Below, piece by piece: positions 25,649 through 34,679 of a stretch of DNA of 64,000 bases. The notes beneath the pieces were generated by a model that saw nothing but the letters and a program-made list of their open reading frames with translations, ran no database searches and had not been told where the DNA came from. This DNA comes from Gp6-AA45 sp035652075. GTDB lineage: Bacteria; Acidobacteriota; Vicinamibacteria; Vicinamibacterales; CAVVIG01. The translations under genes and the position numbers were made by a program. The stretch spans positions 1 to 64,000 of the forward strand of contig DASREL010000051.1 in the NCBI GenBank assembly GCA_035652075.1, written 5' to 3'. How positions within the stretch are numbered: the stretch's first letter is position 1; the number at the start of each line of letters is the position of its first letter.

Positions 25649-26665
25649 ATGAGTGTGGTGAGGATGACAGCTGAGCTCGACGCCACCGTCCTGATTTGCA
25701 CGTACAACCGCGCCGATCTTCTTGGCGACACGCTCGACAGCATTGCGCGCTCGCGCGTCAACCCGACTGCTCCGCTGCGCTGGAACGTGATCGTCGTCGA
25801 CAACAACTCGAAAGACGACACGCGCGCGGTCGTCGAGTCGCGCATCAAGGGCTATCCGGTCGAGTTGATGTATTTGTTCGAACCGGAACAGGGAAAATCG
25901 AACGCCCTCAACACCGGCCTTGCGGCGACCTCCGCGACGCTGATTGTGTTTACCGACGACGACGTCCGCGTCGACGAGCAATGGCTCGAGGCGTCGTGCC
26001 GTCCGATGCTCGACGATCCGACGATCGACTACACGGGCGGGCCGGTCTTTCCGATCTGGGAGACGCCTCGCCCCGAGTGGCTCGACGAGCGCCGCTCGGA
26101 TTTATGGGGCACGCTCGCCATCCTCGACTACGGTCCCGAGCGATTCATTTTCGAGGACAAGCGTCGCGTGCCGCTGGGCGCGAACATGGCCGTGCGCCGA
26201 TCACTCATCGATCGCATCGGCGGTTTCGATCCGAAGCTCGGTCGGACCGGCGAATCATTGCTGGGCCAGGAACAGGCGGAGTTCTTCTGTCGCTCGCGCG
26301 CGATTGGTGCCCGCGGCATCTACGTGCCCGACGCGTCGTTACACCATCACGTGCCGGCGAAGCGGTTGACGCGGTCGTATTTCCGGCGCTGGTGGTTCTG
26401 GAAAGGAATTTCGAAGTCCGTATTGGAAGTGCGTCACCCCGTGACCGAGCTCGGCGTCGACTTATCGCGCGTGCCGAAAGTCGCCGGTGTGCCCCGTTTC
26501 ATGTTTGGATCGGCGATTCACGACGCTCTGGGCTGGTTGAAAGCGTCCCTTGCGCGCGATCCGGCGACACGCATGCGCCACGAAATGATGCTCTGCTATT
26601 TCGCCGGCTACGTGCGGCATTCCTCTCGCAACCTCCCGTGGCGTGAGGCCACGAAATCTTCGTAA
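25649..26665 (+). CDS. Glycosyltransferase family 2
   Basis: This 338-aa GT-A enzyme is similar to the one at 23735. It has TVLICTYNRADLL (about 9-21), VIVVDNNSKDDT (about 44-55), IVFTDDDVRVDEQW (about 97-110) and GGFDPKLGRTGES (about 189-201). The C-terminal third is rich in Trp, Arg and Phe (SYFRRWWFWKGIS) and is probably membrane-associated. An alternative start is ATG 25664. It overlaps the PLD gene by 23 bases. Confidence 0.87.
   Translation: MSVVRMTAELDATVLICTYNRADLLGDTLDSIARSRVNPTAPLRWNVIVVDNNSKDDTRAVVESRIKGYPVELMYLFEPEQGKSNALNTGLAATSATLIVFTDDDVRVDEQWLEASCRPMLDDPTIDYTGGPVFPIWETPRPEWLDERRSDLWGTLAILDYGPERFIFEDKRRVPLGANMAVRRSLIDRIGGFDPKLGRTGESLLGQEQAEFFCRSRAIGARGIYVPDASLHHHVPAKRLTRSYFRRWWFWKGISKSVLEVRHPVTELGVDLSRVPKVAGVPRFMFGSAIHDALGWLKASLARDPATRMRHEMMLCYFAGYVRHSSRNLPWREATKSS
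26615..26630 (+). promoter_or_regulatory. Possible sigma54-type promoter ahead of the secreted PLD gene
   Basis: CGGCAT, four bases, then CTCGCA have GG-N10-GC spacing (GG 26616-26617, GC 26628-26629). The GC is 14 bases before the GTG at 26643, the same geometry as at 25578. The -12 reads TCGC instead of TTGC, so it is weaker, and it lies inside the previous gene. Confidence 0.38.
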
Positions 26666-29261
26666 CGCGCTCGTTCTCGCCGCGACTGTCGCAATCTGCA
26701 GTGGCATTTCTACACGGGCGACGGCCGCCGAAACACTGTGTGATTCGTCGTTTCAAAATTGCCGGACGCAACTGCTGTCGCTGATCGACAACGAAACGGT
26801 CGAGATCGACGTCGGCTTCTGGTTCATGGAGGACCAGCGCTACGTCAGCCATATCACGGCGCGGAAGAACGCCGGTGTCACGGTCCGGTTGATCGTCGAT
26901 CCGCGGGCGAACCCGACCTACCCGCTGAACAAAACGAGTCTCGACAGCTTCCAGAGCGCCGGCATCCCGATGATCAAGAAAACGGGCGGCGGCATCATGC
27001 ACTGGAAGACGATGATCTTCGGCGGACAGAACATCGTCGAATTCGGATCGGCGAACTACAGCGACAACGCGTTCGTGCCGGTCACGCCGTACACGAACTA
27101 CGTCTCCGAGACGATCTTCTTCGAGGACGATCCCGCGATCGTGCAGTCGTTCAAGCGCAAGTTCGACGACCTGTGGGTCGACACGACGAATTACAGCGTC
27201 TATGCGAACGTCACGTCGCGCGTCCGCTCGTATCCGACCTACACGATCAGCGCGGATATGAACTATCCGCCTGGCTCGAGCTACACGAGTCGACTGACGA
27301 AACTCGAAGGCGCCGAGACGCAGAAGATCGACGTCGACATGTATCGCATCACGCAGCAGGCGCACAGCGATGCGCTGATTGCCGCATTCCAGCGTGGCGT
27401 CCCCGTCCGCTACATGGGCGAGACGCGCGAGTATCGCGACGCATCTCGGCTGTGGGTGTCCTTCAACATGGACCGCATGTACGCCGCCGGCATCCCGATG
27501 CGCGTGCGCGCAAGCGAGGGCGAGAACCACGAAAAGCTTGTGCTGCTCTACGGCCAGGCGACGACGGTGTTCGGGTCGTCGAACTTCACGAGCCCGTCGG
27601 ACAACTCGCAGCAGGAGCACAACTACTTCACGAAGAAGCCGGCGATCTTCACCTGGTTCGAGGATCAGTTCAATCGCAAGTGGAACAATTCCACCGGGAA
27701 CATCGAAACGACCGCGTTCGTCCCGCTGGCGCCGGACGACTGCGGCGGCACGTCGGGATGCGGTGCGACCAAACCGGTGAATCAGTCGATTGCGAACGGG
27801 GCGACGGGTGTCCCGACGACCGGCCAACAGCTGGTGTGGTACGGCGGACCGTTCGGTCAGTACTACGACGTGTACTTCGGGACCGATTCGAGCGCGTCGA
27901 CGCTGCTGCAGGGAAATCTCAACCTTGGTCCGAGCGAAACGACGACGCAGTATCAGAGTGTCACGCTGCCGGCGCTGCAGGCGGGCACGACGTACTACTG
28001 GAAGATCGTGTCGAAGACCGCGGCGATGCTGACGGCGACCGGACCGATCTGGAGTTTCACCACATCGGGCACCGCACCACCACCGCCGCCACCCCCGTCC
28101 GGGGCAACGACGATCGTGCTGTGGTCGGCGAACGTGTCCGCCGCGAATGTCCACGGCGCGTGGCAACAGTTGGCGGATTCCACCGCGGCCGGAAGCAGCG
28201 CGCTCTGGAATCCCGATCACGGCGCCTCGAAGATTTCGCCGGCGTTGGCGAGCGCCACGAACTATTGGGAGACCTCGTTCACGGCATCGAGCGGCGCGCC
28301 GTATCACATCTGGGTGCGGCTGCGCGCGCAGAACAACTCGTTGTCGAATGACTCCGTCCACCTGCAGTTCTCCGACTCGGTCACATCGACGGGCAGCGCG
28401 ACGATGCAGATTGGGACGACGAGTTCGGCGGAAGTGATTCTGCAGAACGGATCGAGCGATCCAAGCGATAACAACTGGGGATGGGCCGACAACGGCTGGG
28501 GCACAGCCGGCGTCAACGTTTATTTCGCGACGACCGGTACGCACACGTTGCGCGTCCAGCAGCGCGAGGACGGTGCGATCGTCGATCAGATCGTGCTGAG
28601 CCCCGACACGTACTTGTCGTCGCCGCCGGGCGCGCGCGACAACGACGCCACCATCCTGCCGGCAACCGATGGATCCGGCGGGACCGGTGGCACCACCGGC
28701 GGAGGCGGCACGACGCTGCCCACGCCGTGGACGCAGAGTGACATCGGCAACGTGCCTATTGCCGGATCGGCGACCGACACGAACGGGACCTTCTCGATCA
28801 CCGCGTCCGGCGCCGACATCTGGGGCACGGCCGACGCCTTCCACTACGTCTACCAACCGCTGACCGGTGACGGCACCATCGTCGCGAAAGTGGATTCGGT
28901 GCAAGCGACGGCGTCGTGGTCGAAAGCGGGCGTGATGATTCGAGAAACGCTCACCGCCGGATCCACGCATGCGTTCATGCTTGTGTCGGCGGCGAAGGGT
29001 GTCGCGTTCCAGTGGCGCCCAACGACGGGCGGCACCTCGGCGAGCATCAGCGGCACGCTATCGGCGCCGCCGCGCTGGGTCAAGCTCGTTCGCGCGGGCG
29101 ACGTGTTCACCGGGTACGAGTCCGCGGACGGCACGACCTGGACCGCCGTCGGCTCGCAGACGATTGCGATGGCGCAGACGGTCTACGTCGGATTGGCGGT
29201 GACGAGCCACTCGACGAGCGCCTCGACCACCGCCTCGATCGACAACGTGTCGGTCCCGTAG
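26643..29261 (+). CDS. Large secreted phospholipase D-like protein with C-terminal binding modules
   Basis: This 872-aa exported protein has a signal peptide (to about residue 29). Two PLD repeats follow: HWKTMIFGG with His120 and GSANYSDN, then HEKLVLLYG with His296 and GSSNFTSPS. Both HxK motifs are present but the usual Asp is not in its normal place. A linker and fibronectin-like region follows (about 380-480), then a beta-rich module (about 490-660) and a DUF1349/concanavalin-like module (about 695-872). PLD-fold enzymes act on phosphodiesters in lipid or nucleic acid; the adjacent secreted nucleases make a nuclease role attractive, but this is inference. The start is GTG, overlapping the glycosyltransferase stop. 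Confidence 0.78.
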   Translation: MRPRNLRNALVLAATVAICSGISTRATAAETLCDSSFQNCRTQLLSLIDNETVEIDVGFWFMEDQRYVSHITARKNAGVTVRLIVDPRANPTYPLNKTSLDSFQSAGIPMIKKTGGGIMHWKTMIFGGQNIVEFGSANYSDNAFVPVTPYTNYVSETIFFEDDPAIVQSFKRKFDDLWVDTTNYSVYANVTSRVRSYPTYTISADMNYPPGSSYTSRLTKLEGAETQKIDVDMYRITQQAHSDALIAAFQRGVPVRYMGETREYRDASRLWVSFNMDRMYAAGIPMRVRASEGENHEKLVLLYGQATTVFGSSNFTSPSDNSQQEHNYFTKKPAIFTWFEDQFNRKWNNSTGNIETTAFVPLAPDDCGGTSGCGATKPVNQSIANGATGVPTTGQQLVWYGGPFGQYYDVYFGTDSSASTLLQGNLNLGPSETTTQYQSVTLPALQAGTTYYWKIVSKTAAMLTATGPIWSFTTSGTAPPPPPPPSGATTIVLWSANVSAANVHGAWQQLADSTAAGSSALWNPDHGASKISPALASATNYWETSFTASSGAPYHIWVRLRAQNNSLSNDSVHLQFSDSVTSTGSATMQIGTTSSAEVILQNGSSDPSDNNWGWADNGWGTAGVNVYFATTGTHTLRVQQREDGAIVDQIVLSPDTYLSSPPGARDNDATILPATDGSGGTGGTTGGGGTTLPTPWTQSDIGNVPIAGSATDTNGTFSITASGADIWGTADAFHYVYQPLTGDGTIVAKVDSVQATASWSKAGVMIRETLTAGSTHAFMLVSAAKGVAFQWRPTTGGTSASISGTLSAPPRWVKLVRAGDVFTGYESADGTTWTAVGSQTIAMAQTVYVGLAVTSHSTSASTTASIDNVSVP

Positions 29262-29277
29262 TCCCAAAGGACCCGGT
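29262..29277. repeat. GGGTCC-type palindrome remnant between convergent genes
   Basis: TCCCAAAGGACCCGG resembles one half of the GGGTCCAAAAGGACCC element at 34303-34369. It is the whole spacer between the convergent PLD and nuclease genes. Confidence 0.4.
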
Positions 29278-30723
29278 CTACTTGACGCCGAAAATCGCGA
29301 GCACCGGTCGGTGATCGGATGGCATCACGCCGTTGCTGTCGCGCGTGTCGATCACCTGCACGGACTTCAGCACGAGATCGCCGGCGCCGTGCGAGTCGTA
29401 CACGTAGTCGATGCGGCTGTTACGCGTGTCGCCGTCGGGATTGTCCGGCGCCGAGATTCCGGTGCCGGCCGCTTTCGCCACGGCCCACGAGTCGGAGTAC
29501 GACTGCTTCATCGTCGAATTCTCGGTCGATCCCGGCCAGGCGTTGAAGTCGCCGCAGATAATCCGCTGCTCCGAGAATCCGCGCGCATACGTCGTCAGCT
29601 CGCCGATTTCCTCGAGGCGATATGACGTCGAGTTCGCGTCCAGATGCGTCGAGAAGAAGTTGATCGTGCGACCGTTGACGGTGATCGCTGCGTGCAACAC
29701 CGCGCGGCCGTGGCTCAACTGATAGTGACTCGTCGTGTCGAACGGCGTCTTCGACAGAATCGCGTTGCCAATGCCGCTCGACGCGCCCGATCCGACGACG
29801 AACTTGCCGTACCACGTGTGGCCCGTCAGCTGCTTCAGCGTCGAGAGGTACAGCGCGAGATCGTCACCGCCGTGGCTGTAGCCGTCGTTGTACTCGACTT
29901 CGTTCAACGACACCACGTCGGGATTGGCTTTCGCGACGACCTTCATCAGCCGTGTGACGTCCCAGACGCCGTCGGTGCCGTAACCGCCATGATGGGTGTT
30001 GTACTGCAGCACTCTGAGCGTGCTCGAGGTGGTGGTCGACGTACTCGGCGTGGAGCTGCTCGTCGTCGACGCGGTGGCGGAGCCGCCGTAGGTCACCTTG
30101 AGCACCGGACGGACCGACGTATTTGCATCGTCGGGTGTGTAGTACGCACGATACGAATCGGCCGTCGACGCGTCGAGATCAACGAGCGCGATACGCGTGT
30201 ACCGCGACGATCCGAGCTGGCCGGCGACGGCGGCTTTGACGATCGAGGTCACGTCGAACGAAACCTTGGTGCCGGCGGTGTTACCGACGGCTTGCATGGC
30301 AACTTGCGACCCGAGATCGCCGCCGGCGCTGGTCCACGACGTCGACGTCTTGCGGACTTGCCATGTCACTTCGGTTTCGGTGAACGACTGCGTGACCTGG
30401 TACACGCCGATTCGACGGGTCGCATCAGCGCTGCCACTCTTCACGGTCATCGTGAGGATCGCCGAACTGACCGCGCTGCCGGACGGCACGCCGTTCTGCG
30501 TGTCGAACTTCAACAGCGCCCGGCGTTCGTACTCCGGGTTATCCGACGCGCGTGTTTCGAGCAGCGTCGACAAATTCTTGTTCGCATAGGTGCCACCGCG
30601 AACGGTGGCGTACACGACCTGGGTCTTCGGCTGATTGATCGTCACCGTCGTCTGCGCAAGCGCAGAGGACGCGAGTCCGAGAACAGCCACACACACACTG
30701 GTCACACATCGAGCGATACGCAT
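29278..30723 (-). CDS. Secreted DNRLRE-domain plus DNase I-like nuclease
   Basis: This 481-aa protein has a signal peptide (to about residue 23, SSALAQ). A DNRLRE-type beta-sandwich adhesion domain follows (about 27-210: ERRALLKFDT, VTWQVRKTSTSWTSAGGD). A Thr/Ser linker (about 213-232) leads to an endonuclease/exonuclease/phosphatase domain (about 233-481) with LQYNTHHGG, VSLNEVEY, IICGDFNAWPG and PSDHRPVLAIF. All catalytic motifs are present. The DNRLRE module suggests it is held in the matrix or at the surface. It is inverted relative to the cluster and has its own sigma54-type promoter. A GAGGTG ribosome site precedes the ATG. Confidence 0.85.
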   Translation of the reverse strand: MRIARCVTSVCVAVLGLASSALAQTTVTINQPKTQVVYATVRGGTYANKNLSTLLETRASDNPEYERRALLKFDTQNGVPSGSAVSSAILTMTVKSGSADATRRIGVYQVTQSFTETEVTWQVRKTSTSWTSAGGDLGSQVAMQAVGNTAGTKVSFDVTSIVKAAVAGQLGSSRYTRIALVDLDASTADSYRAYYTPDDANTSVRPVLKVTYGGSATASTTSSSTPSTSTTTSSTLRVLQYNTHHGGYGTDGVWDVTRLMKVVAKANPDVVSLNEVEYNDGYSHGGDDLALYLSTLKQLTGHTWYGKFVVGSGASSGIGNAILSKTPFDTTSHYQLSHGRAVLHAAITVNGRTINFFSTHLDANSTSYRLEEIGELTTYARGFSEQRIICGDFNAWPGSTENSTMKQSYSDSWAVAKAAGTGISAPDNPDGDTRNSRIDYVYDSHGAGDLVLKSVQVIDTRDSNGVMPSDHRPVLAIFGVK

Positions 30724-30763
30724 TCACACCTCGGGGGAAAATGTGGTGAACGCGCCGTGAATG

Positions 30764-30779
30764 GGCAACGAAGTCGCCA
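30764..30779 (-). promoter_or_regulatory. Sigma54-type promoter of the DNRLRE nuclease
   Basis: On the minus strand TGGCGA, four bases, then GTTGCC give GG-N10-GC spacing. The start point is predicted near 30753, leaving a leader of about 30 bases with a GAGGTG ribosome site. Confidence 0.6.
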
Positions 30780-31039
30780 GGAACAGAACTCGCTGGAACA
30801 CGCGAGAAACTGCGGCGTGGAATCGTGAGCGAACGGCTGGGATCGTGATGACAACTCTGCCGTAACGCCACGGTTACACCGCGCGACGGGCTTTCGGCGC
30901 ATTTACTGAGGAAAACGCGCGATCCTCGACAGCGCACCGCCGAACGGATCAGTTCGAATCACAAACAGCCCGAGCTCATCGCCGGTCGAATCGGCCCGCG
31001 CCGCGCGCGCGTTGTCGCGATCGGAGACACACACGAGCT

Positions 31040-31055
31040 CGGATCATCCTTTGCA
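31040..31055 (+). promoter_or_regulatory. Sigma54-type promoter of the glycosyltransferase/heparinase/amidotransferase genes
   Basis: CGGATC, four bases, then TTTGCA give GG-N10-GC spacing (GG 31041-31042, GC 31053-31054). The start is predicted near 31066, five bases before the ATG. The -24 half is imperfect. Confidence 0.52.
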
Positions 31056-31070
31056 CCTCTGCGGCGTTGG

Positions 31071-32168
31071 ATGAGAGTCGCGTTCGTCGCGCCGTCGCTG
31101 GGGATCCTCGGCGGGCAGGCAGTTCAAGCTGATCGGTTGTTACGCGCGTGGCAGAACGACCCAGATGTCGACGCGTGGCTCGTACCGGTCAATCCGGTTC
31201 CACCCGGCCCGCTCAAGCCTCTCGTCAACATCAAGTACGCACGGACCGTCGTCACCGAACTGACGTACATCCCGCTCCTCGTTCGGGAGCTGGCGCGCGC
31301 CGATGTCGTCCACGTGTTCTCGGCATCGTATTCGTCGTTTCTGCTCGCGCCGCTGCCGGCGATTCTGATCGCGCGGGCGCTCGGCAAGCCGGTCGTGCTC
31401 AATTACCGCAGCGGCCAGGCGCCCGATCATCTCAAGCGCTCGGCCATCGCGCGCTGGGCCCTCGGCCGCGTCGACAAGAACATCGTCCCGTCGCGTTTTC
31501 TCGTCGATGTCTTTGGATCGTTCGGCATCACCGCGAGCGTCGTCCCGAACATCGTCGATCTGGATCGATTTCGCTATCGCGAACGCGCCCCGCTGCGGCC
31601 ACACCTCGTATCGACGCGGAATTTCGATGACCTCTACAACGTCGCGTGTACGATCCGCGCGTTCCGGCTCGTGCAGAACCGTTGGCCCGAGGCGCGATTG
31701 ACGCTCGTCGGCGGCGGCGCCGAAGAACCGCGGCTTCGCGCGCTGGTGCACGAACTGCAGCTGCGGAACGTGGTCTTTGTGGGACGCGTCAGGCCGGAAC
31801 AGATCGCGCAGTACTACGCCGACAACGACATCTACATTCAAAGCCCGAACATCGACAACATGCCGACGTCGGTCATCGAAGCGTACGCGAGCGGATTGCC
31901 GGTCGTGTCGACGGACGCGGGCGGCGTACCGGCGATTGTGACCCACGGCACGCACGGCCTGCTTGCGCCGCTCAACGATCACCAGGCGCTGGCCGCGCAT
32001 GTCCTGCAGTTGCTCGACGACCCGGACAGGGCGCGACGCTTGGCGCGTGCGGGGTTCGCGTTCGCGCAGGCGTGCACGTGGACCAACGTGCGCGAACAGT
32101 GGATTGCGGCTTACCGATCCGTGCTGCGTGTCGGCCGCCTGGTCCGAGATCCGGCGGTCCAATCATGA
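31071..32168 (+). CDS. Glycosyltransferase family 4
   Basis: This 365-aa GT-B enzyme has an N-terminal acceptor domain starting VAFVAPSLGILGGQAVQADR and a donor domain with TLVGGGAEEPRL (about 215-226), PTSVIEAYASGLPVVSTDAGG (about 265-285) and HGLLAPLNDH. It is a retaining transferase adding a sugar to the repeat. The preceding gap contains a sigma54-type promoter, so it begins a sub-operon. Its stop overlaps the ATG of the heparinase gene (ATGA). Confidence 0.88.
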   Translation: MRVAFVAPSLGILGGQAVQADRLLRAWQNDPDVDAWLVPVNPVPPGPLKPLVNIKYARTVVTELTYIPLLVRELARADVVHVFSASYSSFLLAPLPAILIARALGKPVVLNYRSGQAPDHLKRSAIARWALGRVDKNIVPSRFLVDVFGSFGITASVVPNIVDLDRFRYRERAPLRPHLVSTRNFDDLYNVACTIRAFRLVQNRWPEARLTLVGGGAEEPRLRALVHELQLRNVVFVGRVRPEQIAQYYADNDIYIQSPNIDNMPTSVIEAYASGLPVVSTDAGGVPAIVTHGTHGLLAPLNDHQALAAHVLQLLDDPDRARRLARAGFAFAQACTWTNVREQWIAAYRSVLRVGRLVRDPAVQS

Positions 32169-34666
32169 TCGCCAACACGCTCACGCGTCTCGCGCGAATG
32201 GACCGCAAGGAGCTGTGGTGGCGCGTCGCAGCGGCCTCGAGAATTGCAGTCGATCGCGTCGCCACCGCGATTGCGCCACCAACATGGGACCGGCGAGACC
32301 TCGTGCCCGACGGTCGATTCGACGAGGCGCATCAAGCGTTGTCACGGCAGATCGCGACCAATGCGCAGCGCTTTGTGATCGGCGCGGCGGCGAAGCGCAC
32401 CGTGGCCGAGACGATCCATCGTGAATTCCCGCACGCGGAGCGTCAGGCGGCGATGCGCGCGGACCGCGTGTTGTTCGGCCACTACGATCTGCTCGGCTAT
32501 CGGGGGCTTCGCTTCGACGACTCTGGCCGCTTCGAGTGGAACTACGATCCGGTTCACGATCGCCGCGCACCGCACGTCTTCTGGGCATCGGTCCCCTATC
32601 TCGATCCGGCGATCGGCGATCACAAGATCATCTGGGAATTCAATCGTCATCAACACTGGATGACGCTCGGCCGCGCGTATTGGCTGACCGGCGACCGAAA
32701 GTATCGCGATCGGTTCGTCGCGGAGCTGACGAGCTGGCTCGACGCGAACCCTCCGCTGTGGGGGATCAACTGGTCGAGCATGCTGGAGCTCGCCCTGCGA
32801 TCGTTGTCATGGGTGTGGGCGCTGCACTGCTTCGTCGATCCAGACGCGAACGACGCAACGCCGTGGACCGTCGATCTGCTGCTCGCGTTGGACCGTCAGC
32901 TCGCGCACGTCGAGCACAACGCGTCGTATTACTTCAGTCCGAACACGCATCTCACGGGTGAAGCGCTGGCGCTCTATGTCGCTGGACGTGCCGTCCCGAT
33001 GTTGTCCGGCAGCGCGCGATACGAAGCCGTCGGGCGACGCATTCTCGTCGACGAAGCGGAACGGCAGATTGCCGGCGACGGCGGTCACGTCGAGCGCTCG
33101 GCGCACTACCACCGCTACACGCTCGACTTCTACACGCTCGCGCTCACGATCGCGCGCATCACACACGATCCCGTCGCGCCCGTGTTCGAGCGCGCCGTCG
33201 GCAAGCTGGCCTTCGCCGCTCGGATCCTCGCCGACGACCGTGGCCGGCTGCCGCATCTCGGCGATGACGATGGCGGGGCGATGTGGTGGGCGCTGACGGG
33301 ACGACGCACCGATGACATCCGCGACAGTCTGGCGACGGTCGCGGCGCTTCTCGAGCGGCCGGATCTGCAGATCGGTCCGACGCCGGAAGAAACGTACTGG
33401 CTGCTCGCCCACCCAGTCTTCCAATCACCCAATCAACCCGCAATCCGCATTCCTCAATCCGCATTGCCGTCCACGGCGCTCGCGGACACCGGCTACTACG
33501 TATCGCGGTCGGAAGAAGGCACGCACCTGGTCATCGATGGCGGACCGCACGGCTATCAGAACGGCGGCCACGCGCATGCAGACGCGCTGGCGGTGACGTT
33601 GTCGGTTCGCGGTCTGCCGCTACTGATCGATCCGGGCGCGGGCTGCTACACCATCGATCCGGACTTGCGCGACCGGATGCGGTCGTCGGCGCTGCACAAC
33701 ACGGTGACCGTTGACGATCGATCGCAATCGATTCCTCGGGGACCGTTTCATTGGGCGCACACCGCCAACGCGCACGTCACCCGCTGGCGCACGAACGACG
33801 GCTTCGACTACTTCGACGGCTCGCACGACGGCTACGCCCCAATCGTGCACCGGCGGCATCTCGTGACGCTGCACCGCGATCTGATCGTCATCGCCGACTT
33901 GATCGACGGACCCGGGCCGCATCGCGCCGCCTCGCACTGGCATCTCGATCCGCGATGGAGCGTCGATCTCCGCGGCAATCGCGCAGTGTTGACCGCCTCG
34001 ACCGAGCGCATCGGCTTCTTCTCCACCACAGGAACGATGGATGTGTTCTGCGGCGATAGCGGCAGCGGGCTCGGGTGGTACTCGCCGGCGTACGGGCGCG
34101 TCGATCCGACACGATCGATTCGGGTCAGCGGCGAGGGCACGGGTCCCTTTTGGCTCACCACGGTCATCGATCTGAACAAAGAGAACCCGGTCGTCGACGT
34201 GGACACCGTCCCGGTGTGGGCGGAAGCCGGCGCGCTCGCGCACGGTACCGCGCTGCGCATCGCGCGCGAAGCGTCGACGGATTACCTGTTGATCGCCGAG
34301 CCGGGTCCAAAAGGACCCGGCCTACGCGACGACGAGCCCGACGATCGCAGGGCGGGTCCTTTTGGACCCGCCGCTTCGACCTGGCGCGTCGCCGAGTTCG
34401 AAACCGACGCACGGATGCTGTTCTGCCGGACCTATCACGAGCGGCGTGTGACGCGCGTCGCGTTCGTCGACGGCTCGCTCGTGCGCAGCTCCGGACGTCG
34501 CGGCCTGCACCTCGTCCTGCCGAGCGTCGTCCCGGATCTTCATCTCGATTTGTCTGGCGCAAATGCGGAAGCGCGGATTGCAGGACCCGCCTTCGGCGCG
34601 CGATTGCTTGTCGGGGGGCGCGAGACGTCGGTCACGCCGGAACGACGCGCGGCGCCCAGAACGTAG
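32165..34666 (+). CDS. Heparinase II/III-like polysaccharide lyase
   Basis: This 833-aa protein has an N-terminal alpha/alpha toroid (about 90-390; RHQHWMTLGRAYWLTGDRKY, THLTGEALALY, ERSAHYHRYTLDFY) and a C-terminal beta-sandwich catalytic region (about 440-830) with GPHGYQNGGHAHADALAV and LLIDPGAGCYT. Such enzymes cleave uronic-acid polysaccharides by beta-elimination and may edit or recycle the cluster's own polymer. No signal peptide is visible. Two repeat insertions are in frame: NQPAIRIPQSA (33417-33466) between the two halves, and a GPKGPG...GPFGPA pair (34303-34369) near the C-terminus. Confidence 0.85.
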   Translation: MIANTLTRLARMDRKELWWRVAAASRIAVDRVATAIAPPTWDRRDLVPDGRFDEAHQALSRQIATNAQRFVIGAAAKRTVAETIHREFPHAERQAAMRADRVLFGHYDLLGYRGLRFDDSGRFEWNYDPVHDRRAPHVFWASVPYLDPAIGDHKIIWEFNRHQHWMTLGRAYWLTGDRKYRDRFVAELTSWLDANPPLWGINWSSMLELALRSLSWVWALHCFVDPDANDATPWTVDLLLALDRQLAHVEHNASYYFSPNTHLTGEALALYVAGRAVPMLSGSARYEAVGRRILVDEAERQIAGDGGHVERSAHYHRYTLDFYTLALTIARITHDPVAPVFERAVGKLAFAARILADDRGRLPHLGDDDGGAMWWALTGRRTDDIRDSLATVAALLERPDLQIGPTPEETYWLLAHPVFQSPNQPAIRIPQSALPSTALADTGYYVSRSEEGTHLVIDGGPHGYQNGGHAHADALAVTLSVRGLPLLIDPGAGCYTIDPDLRDRMRSSALHNTVTVDDRSQSIPRGPFHWAHTANAHVTRWRTNDGFDYFDGSHDGYAPIVHRRHLVTLHRDLIVIADLIDGPGPHRAASHWHLDPRWSVDLRGNRAVLTASTERIGFFSTTGTMDVFCGDSGSGLGWYSPAYGRVDPTRSIRVSGEGTGPFWLTTVIDLNKENPVVDVDTVPVWAEAGALAHGTALRIAREASTDYLLIAEPGPKGPGLRDDEPDDRRAGPFGPAASTWRVAEFETDARMLFCRTYHERRVTRVAFVDGSLVRSSGRRGLHLVLPSVVPDLHLDLSGANAEARIAGPAFGARLLVGGRETSVTPERRAAPRT
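33417..33466. repeat. ATCCGCA repeat inserted in frame in the lyase
   Basis: CCCGCAATCCGCATTCCTCAATCCGC-type units encode NQPAIRIPQSALPS between the toroid and sandwich domains. Confidence 0.7.
34303..34369. repeat. Inverted pair of GGGTCC-N4-GGACCC palindromes in the lyase gene
   Basis: GGGTCCAAAAGGACCC (34303-34318) and GGGTCCTTTTGGACCC (34354-34369) flank a 35-base spacer and translate in frame as GPKGPGLRDD...GPFGPA. The two copies can pair with each other or fold individually. Confidence 0.75.
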
Positions 34667-34679
34667 AACTCAGAACCTT

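Larger units (their letters stand above)
30724..31070. promoter_or_regulatory. 347-bp divergent intergenic control region
   Basis: This gap separates the minus-strand nuclease from the plus-strand glycosyltransferase operon. It contains one sigma54-type element for each direction (30764-30779 minus, 31040-31055 plus). An inverted repeat GTAAC-N6-GTTAC (30862-30866 / 30873-30877) sits roughly 110 bases upstream of the minus start point, a typical activator position. No open frame in it looks coding. Confidence 0.5.

Noticed and set aside
25579..25848. N-terminal extension of the secreted nuclease to 383 aa
   Set aside because: The extra residues lie across a divergent promoter region and the adjacent glycosyltransferase; the signal peptide and promoter support GTG 25578.
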